From NCBI RefSeq assembly GCF_024323335.1, contig NC_066581.1:446673816-446737815 (forward strand): DNA of 64,000 nt, read 5' to 3'. This stretch comes from Lathyrus oleraceus. Lineage: Eukaryota > Streptophyta > Magnoliopsida > Fabales > Fabaceae. The notes under the pieces are model-generated. The model searched no databases, was not told the DNA's origin, and was given only the letters and a program-made list of their open reading frames with translations. Position numbers and translations under genes: made by a program. Positions 1 through 12,599 of this stretch are shown piece by piece. Numbering within the stretch: position 1 is the first letter of the stretch; each line of letters begins with the position of its first letter.

Positions 1-241
1 AAGTATAATAAATGACAGATGAATCAGACCGATAAAAAGATGCACAAAAGGTCCACTGAAATAATTAAATCAAGAAATGAGGCAAAGATCAAATAAAATC
101 AAGATAAAAGGCCTCTAATACATGGCATATGAGATGAACAAGGGAGGACCAAAAGATCTCTTCAATTGCCATAAGAAACCCCTAGGTCAAACATCAATCA
201 TAGAGAAGTCAACTGAAAATTCAAGTCAACTTAAAAAATAT

Positions 242-600
242 CAAATAAATAGCAAATTAATCAAGAAAATTATGAAAAATTAAACTAAATAAGATGGGTC
301 AGGACATCATCATTCCCCAAAAAGATTTCAAAAATAATGAAAATTGGTTCATGAATTAAATGAAATAAAACAAAGGTCAAACCAAAAGTCAACCAACAAG
401 ACTAGGTTAGAAATAAATCAAGAATAAATAGCAAATTAATCAATAAAAATATGAAAAATTAAAATAAATAAGGTGGGGTCAGGACATCATCATCCCCCAA
501 AAATATTTTTAAAATAATGAAAATTGGTACATGAATTAATTGAAATGAAACAGAAGTCAAAGTAAAAGTCAACCAAACAAACTAGGTCAAAAATTAATCC
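242..600. repeat. 180-bp tandem repeat inside Ogre LTR C (2 units)
   Basis: Two consecutive copies of an AT-rich unit. Each carries the landmark GGTCAGGACATCATCAT (about 297 and 477), exactly 180 bp apart. The A LTRs carry three units of the same length. Confidence 0.8.
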
Positions 601-1769
601 AAAATAAATTGAAAATGGGAAATAAATTTCCAAGGAAAGGTCAGGTTGACCATGGGATAGTGGTCAACCTTCATCCCAAAAATCAAAAGTTAAAAATAAT
701 TTTAACTCATGAAAATAAAATGAAGAATTAAATATGTGCTAAAATGGACCATTTAGAATAAATAATTAAAATAAAATATTAATATTAAATAAATACGAAA
801 ATAAAAATTAAATAAAATTAAATAAGGCATTAAGAAATATGGAAAATATTTTTTGATATTTTTATGAATAAATAAAATATTTTCTATCAATTAAAAACAA
901 AACAGAAAATAAATGGAAATTAAAAAAAAAAAATGCAAATAGAGGGTGTTAGTGTTGATGGGCCAGGAAATGGAGGTGTGAAAAGTGAAAAGCGCAGGGC
1001 CTAGTCCAAACAATTATTTAAGCAGCGCGTGACAGCATGTAAATAACATTTTATTAGAATAACTCATGTAAACATATATCAATAGGGCATGTTTCATTAA
1101 AATGCTAAAAGACAAAAAACAATGGGCGGCAACGATTAAAACACGCGCGACAGATCTAACGGCTCCTAAGGTGACACGTCATTGTCTTCTTCATGGAGAC
1201 AAACCCTAGCCATGCAAACACGAAAATGCAGTGGGTTTTCTCAAACATCCACTCAAGAATACGACCACCATAGGGCACCAAACGACATGAAATAAAAACC
1301 AAAACTCAAGTATGAAATGTGTAGATTAACATGGTGACTTGCTTTAGGTTAAATGATGGCTTAATCATGGAGCAATGTTATCAACAAGGTGACAACATGG
1401 GCACGGGCTAGGGCAAAAACTCAGCAACACAAATCAATATCATAGACATTGCCTCGTGTTGAGGGCTTCACAAGTACATGATTGGCATGGTGATGATGAT
1501 GAGAATGATAAGCAAGCATATAAATAGCATGGTGAACAATAATAAGCATAGGTATATCAACACATGGCCATGGAAGATAGAGTAAGATGATTACCTAGTG
1601 GAGGTTAGGTCCACTGCCCTTTGGTTATGGAGAGAAATAGAAGAAGATGAGGTTGCCTTCTTGCCCCACTTAAAGAATTCGATGAGAAAATAAATCTGAC
1701 TTGTGATGCTCTTTGCCTTGCTTTACTCGAAATTCCAATGCCCTCTTTAGGTTTTGGGGTTTCTTGTCT

Positions 1770-1777
1770 CTTAAATA
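1770..1777 (-). promoter_or_regulatory. Putative LTR TATA box (element C)
   Basis: CTTAAATA on the + strand reads TATTTAAG in element sense. The same motif lies at the matching place in both A LTRs (13645, 30238). Position and conservation suggest the U3 promoter; this is inference. Confidence 0.4.
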
Positions 1778-4727
1778 TGGTGGTCAAATAATCTTAATGG
1801 GCTCAGAATAATGATTTGTCCATAATCCAAAATAATGCCAAGTGAGGTGTATTAGGAATGGCATGTGAAATGTTGTTACTTTGGGCCAACTTAAGTGAGT
1901 GAATATCCAATGCATGGCCAAAATGAAGTAACAAAACGTGGGCTGGTTTGTGCAGCATGGTTTGGCGAGCAAGAAATTCATTTCAGAGTGATGACTTTGA
2001 GGCCATGTAACTTGATGCTCAAGTCACCAATTGGAGAAATAATGCAAACAGTAGCAAGATATCATGGAGTATGTCATCTTTCATGTTGAGCATAAGTGGA
2101 AATGATGAATGGAAGAAGGTGAAAAATGGTCCTCAAGACCGTGTCTCAACATTGCAAAATGGTTGGGCCAGTTTGGCCTAAAATCTGCCTAGAAAACGAA
2201 GTCATGATACCCATTTTAGGTGAATGTATCTCTCAAACAATGGATCCAAATGAGATGATTCCACAAGGAGGTGGAAGAGGACATGGCAAGGTATAATTGT
2301 TGTGAAGAAAAAAATTTCAAATGATGCCTTGAAGTGCAAGAAAACTGGCCAAGAAGTCTTGACAAACTTTGAATATTTTGAGACTTTGAAATTTTTCTAA
2401 GTGTCCTAAAAGTATGTCCCACTTTGACTAAGCATAACTTTCTCAATATTGATCCAAATGGAGCAAACTTTATATTTATAGAAAGCTTGGAATAAGAGGA
2501 ACAACTATCAAGTTGGAGAAATTTTAAAATGGAGCTTTTATCTTAACGGAAAATGGGCTTAAAGTGAGTGCAACAATCATGAAAACTTGCCCTAAATGGA
2601 AAGTCAACCATTTCCAAATTAAGTAACTTCTCGAATTCCTCATTAAATGATGAATCCATGATCCAACCTTGATCAAATTTCACATGTAGGCTCCTCTAGG
2701 CATGGATTTTAAGATTCCACTCTCAAAAAGTCAGGAGTTGACTTTTCTTGCCCTACAGTTGACTTTTCCCAAACTGTCTGATTCCTAATTCCAGTGATCA
2801 ATTGAAGCACCTCCGGCTCAAATAAAGAGCTGATTTTTTGTATGAAGACCCTTATGGACATATGGAGGGCCATGGAAAAGAGTTTCGCCCAAAGAATCAG
2901 ATATAAACTGATTTTATACCAAACCCTAATTTTAGGGCAAAATTGATCAGGAACTGATTGCACTGCTTGCCAATGGATCTTTCTGAGGTAATTGTGAATC
3001 TTCATAGGCCAAGATGCCTCTCCAATAATGACATGGATAAGATCCTCTACTTCCAACCAAACATTTCCCGTTGCAGGTAGCCATGAAACCCTAATTTCTT
3101 GATTCAATCCAGATGAACACTCTGATAGCTCTGAATCCTTCATTGATGAACTGAGGACCATAATAAGATACCTGGAGCCCCCGGAGACCCTTGAGACTTG
3201 TATATTTAAAGAATGAAGTCCAATTCTCAATCTTTCTTTGTGTAGACTCCTTCTGTTATGGAGTGATCAATCAAAACCTGATTTCCATGTCACTAATGTA
3301 GTATGCAATGAGTATGACCTAGTATGATGTCAATGAAATATAAAACATAATCCCATGCTTCCAGGAAAAAATGAAGGGTAAATTTTGGGGTATTACAGTA
3401 TTGTATATTATTGCTTTTCTTACTAACCAAAAGCACAAAATATATGTCACTAACTCTTTTTGTTTTGAAGCTCAAGTGATCATGTGCTCCCTTGCTCCTA
3501 GGAGGCTCCTAAGCTCAATGAAGTGGCTAGATGAAGATGAGAATAAGCATGACAATGGTACAAAAAGTCCCTAATCATCATATATGTCTCCCAAGTATAT
3601 CAATTTTCCAATTTGATCAAAATAACTCAAAGGGCTTGAGGATTGTTTCCCAAGGAATCCCTAATTCAACTGTGCCTTGCCCATGAAGCAACCTCTACCT
3701 ATGATCAAATTTAATCAAGATAAGTTCTTTCATTAATTATTTTATGCATATATGATCCTATGTGAGGCCCCTCAATCATTTATTCATCAAGATTGGAAGT
3801 TTGGCCTTGAAAAGTTGACCAGTCAAGTCATCTGACCAAACTGAGGTCCACTAAGATACAACTTTTAATGTGTTTTTCAAATTAAGATGACCCCAAGAGG
3901 AACAATGTTCTTAAGAACCATATGAATAACTTTCATGTTCATAAAAAATACATTTCAACGTTTTAAGGTCATCATTCATTTCAAAACATTATAAGTCATT
4001 TTGACTGAAACCCTAATTTTGTGTCAACTTCCCAAGGACCTAACTTCCTTAATTTTTATTATTATGAGGTGAGACCAAATGCATTGCAAATTTTAAGATG
4101 TATACTTCAAATGTTATGTTGGACAAAATTTCATAATCCCAAAAAAAATACATGTGATAATACAAAACATTATAGGTCACTTTTGACCTAAGTCATTGAA
4201 TTTGAAAAATGCCCAACTTCAAGTGCCCATAACGTTCTCATGAAAAATCCAAATGATGCAACAGGAGTTTCCATTTGAGGTTTTTCGAATTGAGGCTTTC
4301 ATCATTGAAACAGAAGGGCTTGAAGATGCTTGCTTTTGGTGAAATTTTCAAAGAGGACCTTAAACATATTTTGTGCCCAAACTTTCACAGCCAGTTTTCA
4401 TTAATTTCCAAACTCCAAATCAATTTTTTCCCAACATGACTTTTGTTCCTTATTTCAAGAGATTTCCAACCATTACTCACATTACTTTTTTGGACTTTCC
4501 ATGTGTGAGTTTCGAAGAGCTTTCCGTTTAGGTTCATTTTTGCATTTCACATTAAAACTTGATGCGCAAGCTTGTGCAATCCATTGTGCACGTCCAATTC
4601 ATTTCCAGGTGGTATCAGCAAGGATATTCACCCATCATTGGGCCTTACATGCGCCTGTACAGGCCCATGCAAGAGGAATTCAAATTACATGCACACGAGG
4701 GAACCATGCTTGCCAATCCATTTCAGC

Positions 4728-4735
4728 TATAAATA
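4728..4735 (+). promoter_or_regulatory. Putative TATA box of Ogre B 5' LTR
   Basis: TATAAATA, preceded by a CCAAT-like CCAATCC about 15 bp upstream, and kept at 36901-36908 in the 3' LTR. Likely the U3 core promoter; start site not demonstrable from sequence. Confidence 0.5.
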
Positions 4736-6796
4736 AGTGTGCGTTCTCATTCAATTGGTAACCAAGTGGAGATCTGAATTGCTGTTAAATTAAAATCCAA
4801 ACCCTCACTAAAGGAATTTTCAGTTTTTTATTTCTCTTTCAAGCTTGAATTTCAACATCATTAGTTGATCTTCAAAGCTCAATTCCTTAACCTAGCATCA
4901 CCATCACACTTCCAGGGCAAAAGTAGATCAAGAGCTTGGAGAATTCGTGCTATTTGAAGCTTCATTTCAGAGGTAGAACATCAAAATTTCTTGATCTAAA
5001 TCTTGCAATATAATGTGAATCTCTTTTGTTTGTGTGGTTTTCTGAAGTCCGCATGCTTGAGGCAGGCAAGTGGTGGTCTTAATTTTGTAAATCGTGCCAT
5101 TTCAGTTCATGCACCATGATCTTCAAAGTCATGTTTCTCTCTAAATAGGATTTGTGAAGATGATCCATGGTTACAAGGGTGATGTACATCACCTCAGCTT
5201 CATTTTGATGCCTTTATTTTTTATTTTCATTGCAATTTGTTTTCATGCGCGTGGTGGCCGGAAATGGTTAGATCGCCGGAGAAGATGGTGGTTCCCACCA
5301 CCATCCCCACGTGTTTGCTTCAGAGCCATTGAATCATGCATAAACGTTTTAATCTTGGCCTTTCTTTATGTTGACTCATTTTAATGCAAGGTGTAGCGCG
5401 CTTGACTCAAGTGTATCATGTATCCGCGCCTTAGAGCCATGTGATCATTGCCACGTCAATTAATGAATTGATCTGATGGCGCTGTATTTTTCTATTTTTC
5501 TTATTTTCTTTTAATTTCAGTTAAATCCTTTTATTTTCAAAAATTCATAAATATTTTATTTGAAGTCACAAAAATATGAGACCAATGCCAAAAAAATTCT
5601 TGAAAAATCTAGTTTCATATTTTGATTTTTTATTATTTTTCTGATTTCATTTAATATTTTTTGTGAATTATTTGATTTTTAATAGTTTTAATTCATTTTA
5701 ATTACTTTCTGATATTTGAAAAATCCAAAAATATTTTCATAACACCTATGGATGATGATAAGTCAATGAAAAATAGTCTCATCAATTTCTTATTTGATTT
5801 AACATTTATTTGAGATTTTAATTCATATTGTGTTATTTTTCATTGATTTTAATTGTTTTTAAATAGTTTCTGTTTTCAAAAATTATTGAGAATATTTGTC
5901 AAAGTTTGTTTGACCATGCTAGACCTATGAGAATTTAATTAGACTTGTTGAAGTTGATTTGAATTAAATTCGAGGTTTGACCATATTTTGTTTATTTTAT
6001 TTTGCATTTATTTTTAATTCAAAAATACCAAAAAAATATGTTTGACTTGTTGACTTGTAATCTTCATTTCTCTTCTGTTTAGCATTGGTTGATGATGACT
6101 TTGTTCACATTTGATCAATTAAGTTTGATACTTTATTTCTCTTTCCATTCATTTCATCTTCATCCTTTTCTTTTTAATTTGGCCAATGAGTTAATGTCTT
6201 ATGGTTGGTCTTGGCAAAAGAGAGGTTTAACCTTCTTTGATCCAAACGAAACTCAACTTGATCCAAGATCAAGTGAGTTATTTTGTGTCCAAGATAGGTT
6301 GCTTCTTGGTCAAGCAAAAAACCTAAAGTCCATACAACGCCTTTCCCCTTTGTTTTTGACATGGCAAGTTTTTGGAGCTTGGCTTACTAGTCATGATCTC
6401 TAACTTGTGTTTATTTGCCTATAGTTTTATTGACCGACCTCAGATAGGTGTGACTACTACATTAGTCCACTTGCGATTGCTTAACATAGCGCTACATTGT
6501 CTCATGACAAACTAACATAACCATACTAATTACTAACTTTAATTTGAGCATTTAATTTCTTGCCATTTACTTTAATGCACTTTATTTCTTGCTCATTTAT
6601 TCATATTACTTTTCATTTTGCTCACTTGAGCACATATTTTATGTTTATGCCATTTTCCTTTTGCTCGTTTGAGCTCATTATTGTATACAAATATATTGTT
6701 GTTTTCTGTTTGTTTTGTCTTTGTTTTGGGTGAACCCAATGCAAAAAAGGAGAAAGGACTTAGAATTAGGACATACCCATGCTTAAAGGAGTTCAA

Positions 6797-6882
6797 GAGC
6801 AACTAGGCCTCATGCCTTTAGAATGCTAAACTTGTTAAAGAGCAACTAGGCGTCATGCCTTTAGAATGCTAAATCTCAAAGT
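6797..6882. repeat. 43-bp tandem duplication in family-2 Ogre LTR
   Basis: Two copies 43 bp apart, each with GAGCAACTAGG followed by TCATGCCTTTAGAATGCTAAA. The same pair is present in B's 3' LTR (about 38600-38675) and, inverted, in solo LTR F (about 41205-41280), so it belongs to the family. Confidence 0.7.
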
Positions 6883-8078
6883 GACTTTAAAGGAACTCTC
6901 ATCTAAACTCTTTCTTTGTCCATTCCCCTTATTGTGTTGTGAACTTTTTGATATTTGCTCTTATGTGATAGGGATTCCATCTTGAGATAATAAGGAGGAC
7001 CATTGTCATGAGTAGCCAAGTTAAGAGAGACAAGCCAGATGGAGATCCTAGGAGCTTGAATATATTTGTTTGATTGCTTGATTGTTTGCTAAGTCCAAAG
7101 GAAAAGAGCATCTTGAGTCATCTCTATGACTTTAATAAAAGGAACTCCAAGGGTTTTATCTTTTCTCTCTTATCTTTGTATGCCTTAGGACTAGCCCTTC
7201 TCTTCTTCTCCCCACTCTAGCCCAAGCCAAAAATCTTTTATTTCAAACTTTGACTTTGTTTCAAATTAGAAACCTAGGCCTTATGCCTTTGATTTTTCAA
7301 ACTTTTTTCATCAATACTCATTGTGAATAAATCTTAATCCAACATTGACTTCATTTTGTAAATAAGTGTAACTTGTAAATATAACTCACTCCAAGTTATT
7401 TTTGTGGTTCCAATGGCCATCTTATTAAAACCTTTTCAAAAACATTAGTCATAGGTTTCAGTTATCATAGTGGTTGATGTAAATCTCACTTCATCCTTAG
7501 TGATTGAATTATAAGTCTTCCATACTTATTATAGGGTTAACCCCTCACTAGTATGTTGAAGCCCTCCTCACATGGTGGATTGTTGGTTTAGGTTGAGTTT
7601 TCTCCCTTTGATAACAAAAGACCTTAAGGCTTTTGATCAAATCAATTCACCAATCTTTGTGATTTTTTACCCCGAACTACGAGGTTTTGATCCTACCTCT
7701 ATGATGGTACGTAGGCAATGGGTTCATCCATTCAAACAACAAAATTGTAACTTTAATATATTCTTCTCTCATTCCCCCAATCTTTTGCACATATTTTCAC
7801 GAATACCAACCTACAACACATATTTGCAAAAAGGGTTCCCTTAGAATACTAAGGATGTTTTGGGTGCGTAAAACCTTCCCATTTCATAACCAACCCCCTT
7901 ACCCCGACCTCTGACAATTTTATTAGTTTTTGATTTGATAAAACTTTTTACTTGGCTTTTGTTCGCTTTTTTAGCCTTTCCTTTGGACAAATAAATGTGT
8001 GGTGGCGACTCGAATTGTATGTTTACTTTTGGTTTAGTCAATAAACCTAGAGGTAACAAAAACCCCGCTACATAAAAT

Positions 8079-8096
8079 TGGCGACTCTGCTGGGGA
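8079..8096 (+). other. Primer-binding site of Ogre B
   Basis: TGGCGACTCTGCTGGGGA starts 6 bp after the LTR end (8072). It begins with the TGG expected for pairing with a tRNA CCA end. Ogre elements are known to prime from tRNA-Arg; the assignment here rests on that family knowledge. Element A has the same site with one change. Confidence 0.88.
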
Positions 8097-8977
8097 CATC
8101 AAGCTTCCTAGTGGGTTTAGCCCACTTTTTGCTTATGTGTGTTGTATGTTTATTGGTGACATATTTTTGTGCAAATTTGGGATGACTGTATTGTTTGTAA
8201 TGTATGAATTGCTTGATATGTTAATTGCTTGTATGCTTGGTGGTTTCTTGTGAGATGAGTTCTATACCCGAACTCGAGTGCACTTATAATAGGAGAATGG
8301 CATAGTCTTGTTGACTTGTGTGGAGTTATTCCTTAACAAGTTGACTTGCAAGCCCATTCACTTGGTGGAGGTCTTGTTGGGATCAATAATGTCACACGAG
8401 TAGTCACGATTAGGCATTACTCTTTCCAATATAAACCTTAGAAGCCAATGACCTTAGATACGTAGCCCATCTTGGCCTATTTTAGGATGTAGTGTGAAAG
8501 TGGTTCAAGTGTAAGATTTGATACGATTGTTACACGATACTACACTCATAAGAGTCTCTCTTGAGAATATTTTTGGAATACGAGTAGTCGTTCTATCCGA
8601 TAATATCCGAAAGATGGGATGAGGACTATGGGGACCTTTTTAGAACATGATTGTCAGTTTTAACCATAGTACACTCCCATTTGGGTGGTTCTTAACCGAG
8701 ACTCCATACTCGTGACTTACAACAAACACTTGATTCGCGATTGATCCATTCTCATACATTCTCAATATCATTGGAACTTGGGTGTTGATAAGGTGTAAAC
8801 CATAATCCACCAAAATGGATGATTGATATTGACGATGACTTGAGCCATCCCATGACCTTTGTGTGGTGTGACGTGCTTGATCCTTGAGTGTGATTGTTGC
8901 ATCCATGCATTCATGCATCCATTCACATCCATATCATCAACAATAAAAGTTTTCAAGGAACTTAAGAGATTGCTGAC
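8097..8977 (+). other. Untranslated leader of Ogre B
   Basis: About 880 bp between primer site and ORF1, related to the inverted leader of A (26711-27610): shared landmarks include the strings around the GTCACACGAGTAGTC and TACACTCATAAGAGTC motifs. No ORF with family similarity. Packaging and dimerisation signals would be expected here but none is identifiable by eye. Confidence 0.6.
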
Positions 8978-10099
8978 ATGCTCCATGTGGATGTATCTGA
9001 CATTGTTGCTCATATGACTACCAAAGGAGGAATTCAAGGTCTCCCATCTAATTTTCTCATTACCCAAGCTACTTTATTTGCGAAGGCCATGAGTGAGGAC
9101 GCTTTTGAAGCCATATTTGTACTACTCATCTATAGGCTAGTGTTATTTCCCAACATCGACAATTTTGTGGATGTGAACGCTATTAGGATTTTCTCTTCTC
9201 TTAATCCCGTCCCGACTCTACTGGGTGACACTTATTTCTCTTTGCAAATGAGGATGGCAAAGGGTGGTGGTTCCATTGTGTGTTGTCTGCCTCTGTTGTA
9301 CAAGTGGTTTATTTCGCACTTGCCTCAGACGCTTGCTTTCAAGGAGAACAAGGGATGCCTACGATGGTCTGCGAAACTTATGTCTCTCACTAATGATGAT
9401 ATCTTTTGGTACAACCGTGTTTATGATAACGTTCAGATTATTGACTCTTGTGGTGAGTTCTCCAATGTGCCTCTTCTTGGTACATGTGGTGGAATTAACT
9501 ACAACCCTGTTTTGGCTCGCCGTCAGCTTGGGTTCCCCTTAAAGGATAAACCCAACAATGTTTTGTTGGAAGGCTTATTCTTTTAAGAGGGTAAAGAACC
9601 CCAGAACATGAAGGATAGAATGGTCCGCGCCTGGCGCAAATTTCATAGGAAAGGGAGGAATGAGCTTGGCCCGAAGAATTGCATTGCTTTGGAACCTTAC
9701 ACCTCTTGGGTAAGGAAGAGAGATCTTGAGTACCGCATGCCGTACGAGTATCCGAGACCTACCCTTATGGTTACGTTTGGGCCTTCAACCCTCCCTAACC
9801 AAGGAGTAGAGGAGTTAAGAGATGAAGACCGGTCGCGTCCTTGGGTTCGTGAGCGAGAGGAACTTCTTCAGCAGCTCAAAGATAAGGATGCAGTGATAGA
9901 ATTTCTAGAGCATCAGGTTATTGATGAGCCTGATGATGTAGTTACTTCTCTTCTTCCTCACTCATATAGGTTTTGGAAGAGGAAGTATGATCAACTTGCC
10001 AAGGAGAAGGCCGATATAGAAGCAGCTTATGAGAGAGAGGTGAAAAGTCTTCGTGCAACCTATCTTCCGATCTCAAAAGGTTTGGACGATTGTTTCTAG
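8978..10099 (+). pseudogene. Ogre ORF1 protein (DUF7745-like), N-truncated, one stop
   Basis: The frame encodes an Ogre ORF1 protein of unknown function, closely matching A's ORF1 (25259-26710) from residue 125 or so onward: shared blocks include MTTKGGIQGLPS, SLTNDDIFWYNRVYD, NVPLLGTCGGINYNP, LGFPLKDKPNN and ALEPYTSWV. The C-terminus is charged and probably coiled coil (REREELLQQ...EFLEHQV, then KRKYDQLAKEKADIE). One in-frame TAA interrupts it at 9584-9586; the frame resumes unchanged. The N-terminal quarter is missing: leader sequence KELKR joins directly to the middle of the protein, so this copy was deleted as well as mutated. The DUF7745 name is my recollection of the family label in legumes. 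Confidence 0.82.
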
Positions 10100-10130
10100 G
10101 GCTCCATAGGATGTTTATTCTCCTTTTCTC

Positions 10131-11161
10131 TTGCATTGTATTTGGTTACCAAAATTGTACTACTTCATTGGTGTAAACACCCTTCATCGTGTTGAAGACA
10201 CCATTTATCATTTGGAGCAATCTGAGGGCCCGGACGTATATGAGAAAATGGATGAAATGAAAGATCAATTCCTTGAGTTGCGCAAGGAACTGAAGACGTT
10301 AAGGGGGAAGGACCTCTTTGGGAAAAGTGCTACTGAGTTGTGCCTAGTGCCCAACGTGAAGATCCCTATTAAATTCAAAGTACCTGACTTTGAGAAGTAT
10401 AAGGGAAACACATGCCCACTCAGCCATCTTGTGATGTATGCTCGCAAGATGTCAACACAGACCGATAACGACCAACTGTTGATCCACTAGTTTCAGGATA
10501 GCCTGACAGGTGCTGCGCTCCGGTGGTATATGGGGCTGGAGAGTGCAAGCATCCGCATTTTCAACGATCTAGGCGAGGCCTTCATTAAGCAGTATAAATA
10601 TAATATGGATATGGCTCCAGACATGGACCAATTGAGGGCAATGTCGCAGAAGGATAAAGAGACCTTCAAGGAGTACGCCTAGAGATGGCGAGAGCTGGCA
10701 TCTCAGATAGTCCAACCCCTAGAAGAGAAGGAGATGACAAAGATCTTCTTGAAGACTTTGAGCTCTTTCTATTATGAAAGAATTATTGCCAGTGCTCCCT
10801 CAGACTTTACCGAAATGGTGAATATGGGGATGAGATTGGAAGAAGGGGTCCGTGAAGGACGATTATCCAGAGATGATGGCTCCTCAACAAAGAAGTATGG
10901 AAGCTTTGCTAGGAAGAAGGAGGGAGAGACTCATGTTGTGTCCTCCCATATTAAAAGAAGGCCCTCTATGAGGAGGAAGGATGTGCGTTCAGCCGTCAAC
11001 CAACACTAGGTGGCTCATATAGCACCTGCTTTTAGAGAAGTCCAACAACAACAACAACAACATCGTAAACAACAACAGGCCCACCAGCCTCGCAACAATA
11101 ATAACACCAGCACCAACAATTACGAGAGGAAAAGGGTAACTTTTGACCCGATTCCGATGAC
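10131..11161 (+). pseudogene. Ogre B gag, N-terminal and central part, 3 in-frame stops
   Basis: Gag polyprotein, the structural capsid precursor. One reading frame is interrupted by TAG codons at 10488-10490, 10680-10682 and 11007-11009. Visible are the charged segment before the capsid domain, the capsid signature (KVPDFEKYKG, then LTGAALRWYM and EAFIKQYKYN, then the RWRELAS block) typical of Retrotrans_gag, and a glutamine- and asparagine-rich linker. Element A inserted after ATGACATATG; the same frame continues at 31605 with AELYPAL and the zinc knuckle. Decayed, but clearly orthologous to A's gag. Confidence 0.85.
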
Positions 11162-11166
11162 ATATG
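11162..11166. repeat. Target-site duplication ATATG, left copy (element A)
   Basis: ATATG directly precedes the LTR terminus TGTAGCGG at 11167 and is repeated at 31600-31604 directly after the other terminus. Five bp is the usual length for Ty3/gypsy integrases. Confidence 0.95.
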
Positions 11167-11388
11167 TGTAGCGGGGTATTCGTAACCATTAGAGATATTG
11201 ACTAAATCCAAGGTAAACCATACAAGTCGAGTCGCCACCGCACTTCTATTTATCCAAAGGAATGGATAGAAAGCGAACAAAAACCTAAAAGTTTTATCGA
11301 ATCAAAAACTAGTAAAAATGTCAGAGATCTGGGTAAGGGGGTTGGTTATGCAATGGGAAGGTTTTAAGCACCCAAAACATCCTAGGTA

Positions 11389-11540
11389 CTCATCTGAGTA
11401 TGAGAATCAGAGTCTTCGTAGCTCGGCTACCTATGGGTTAAAGAGAAGTGCCCTCGGTAAGACGTCGCGTCTTATGCCTACGTATCTCATCTGGAATGAG
11501 AATCAGAGCAAAAGTTAGTTCGGCTAACTAGGGGTTAAGG
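11389..11540. repeat. Hairpin-bearing direct repeat in U5-side of A LTR
   Basis: Two related units about 95 bp apart, each a CTCAT...ATGAG hairpin followed by AATCAGAG, then a second hairpin and CTA(T/G)GGGTTAA. The second hairpins are GTAGC-TCG-GCTAC (11418-11430) and GTTAG-TTCGG-CTAAC (11514-11528): different stems, both paired. The 5' LTR has the same arrangement around 27986-28140, partly altered. Confidence 0.6.
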
Positions 11541-11923
11541 ATTGCCATCTGAACATGGACTTACAAAAGAGGACACCAGCTGTGTCAAAGGAGGGTGGGC
11601 AGTGTGTTCAACGTCCTAGCAGTAGGTGTCGCAGCTTGCTGAATCGAGTCTTAGGCAGTTACCTCTTTGTAATAGAACGGACTGACATGCCACAAGATCG
11701 AAGATGCACGGAAGGTCTAAAAGTGGGGAAACCCTGCTCTAGAGTTGTCATGCAATATGGACCTATGTGTAAGGATTTACAAAGGGGAACATTTACCTAA
11801 TGTTAGCATGCAAAGAATAAGGGAATTCTACCTATGTTATCATACAAAGGGTTCTACCTAATGGGTTCTACCTAAACGGAATAAGAGTCGACGGATGAAG
11901 CGCGAAGAGGAGTTACGGATAAG

Positions 11924-11991
11924 GGTAGATGGCGATGCCGGAGGCAATCGACTTACAGGTAGATGGCGATGCCTGAGGCAATCGACTTACA
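11924..11991. repeat. 34-bp tandem duplication in A LTR
   Basis: Two copies of a unit beginning GGTAGATGGCGATGCC (11924 and 11958). Present in the 5' LTR as well (about 28523-28590). Confidence 0.7.
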
Positions 11992-12599
11992 AGAGGATGG
12001 ATGAATGCGTGCTGGTTCTGTTAAGTTTTGAAAATGATTACTCGATGTTGGATCGAGCTTTTGATCTTATTTTGAAATGGTTATCGGATGTTTGTTTTAA
12101 TTCTTGTATTAACAAGTGACTAAAGAAATAAAGAAATAAATATTATACACTTTATGGGAGAGGGGTACATTTGTGATGAATTGGGATTGTTCATGCCAAA
12201 CAAACAATAAGAATATATGCCTCATACATCATACAAGTAGGCAACAATTATCAATCAGATCGAATAAATAAACAATATATAATCAAACCAAAGAATCAAA
12301 TAATGGAGCATTTAAACAACGCATGGGAGTATGAACATGTTAAATAATCAAGCAATAGAAAGTATGAATGAGAGAAACAAGTATAAAAGATAACAGATGA
12401 ATCAAACAGATGAAAATATACACACGAAAGGTCCACTGAATAATTTAATCAGGACATGAGGTAAGGACCAAATAAAATCAAGGTAAAAGGCCTCTAACAC
12501 ATGGCATATGAGATGAACGAGGGAGGATCAAAAGATCTCTTCAATTGCCATAAGCAATCCCTAAGTCAAACATCGATCATAAAGAAGTCAACTGAAAAT

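Larger units (their letters stand above)
1..3397 (-). mobile_element. Ogre LTR (element C), right-hand end, left part outside window
   Basis: This segment aligns along its length with the LTRs of element A (from about 12380 and about 28978 onward) and ends in the same terminus, GGGGTATTACA at 3387-3397. In element sense (- strand) the LTR begins TGTAATACCCC. It is either the 5' LTR of a - strand Ogre lying to the left or a solo LTR; the window edge prevents a decision. It sits inside the 5' LTR of element B: the next five bases, GTATT (3398-3402), match the uninterrupted 3' LTR of B at 35541-35545, so GTATT is the expected target duplication. It contains no credible gene; short ORFs here are chance. 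About 650-700 bp at roughly 900-1560 has no counterpart in the A LTRs. Confidence 0.88.
3398..8072 (+). repeat. 5' LTR of Ogre B (first about 142 bp displaced by C)
   Basis: Colinear with the 3' LTR at 35541-39882 and ending ...AACCCCGCTACA at 8072, just before the primer-binding site. The LTR's first 142 bp or so, present at 35399-35540, were separated by insertion of C and lie left of the window. It keeps about 335 bp (roughly 5459-5793) missing from the 3' LTR. A TATA-like box lies at 4728 and a 43-bp duplication at 6797. The ORFs across it have no family signature. Confidence 0.92.

Noticed and set aside
2709..3230. A 173-codon frame in LTR C, with relatives near 14712 and 31251
   Set aside because: Lies in LTR sequence, broken differently in each copy, with no Ogre LTR gene known.
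4501..4761. Small frames repeated at 4501 and 36674
   Set aside because: Duplicated because they sit in the two LTRs of B around the promoter; no independent evidence of coding.
8079..8096. Fragment of a tRNA gene
   Set aside because: Only the 18-nt primer site; no cloverleaf around it.
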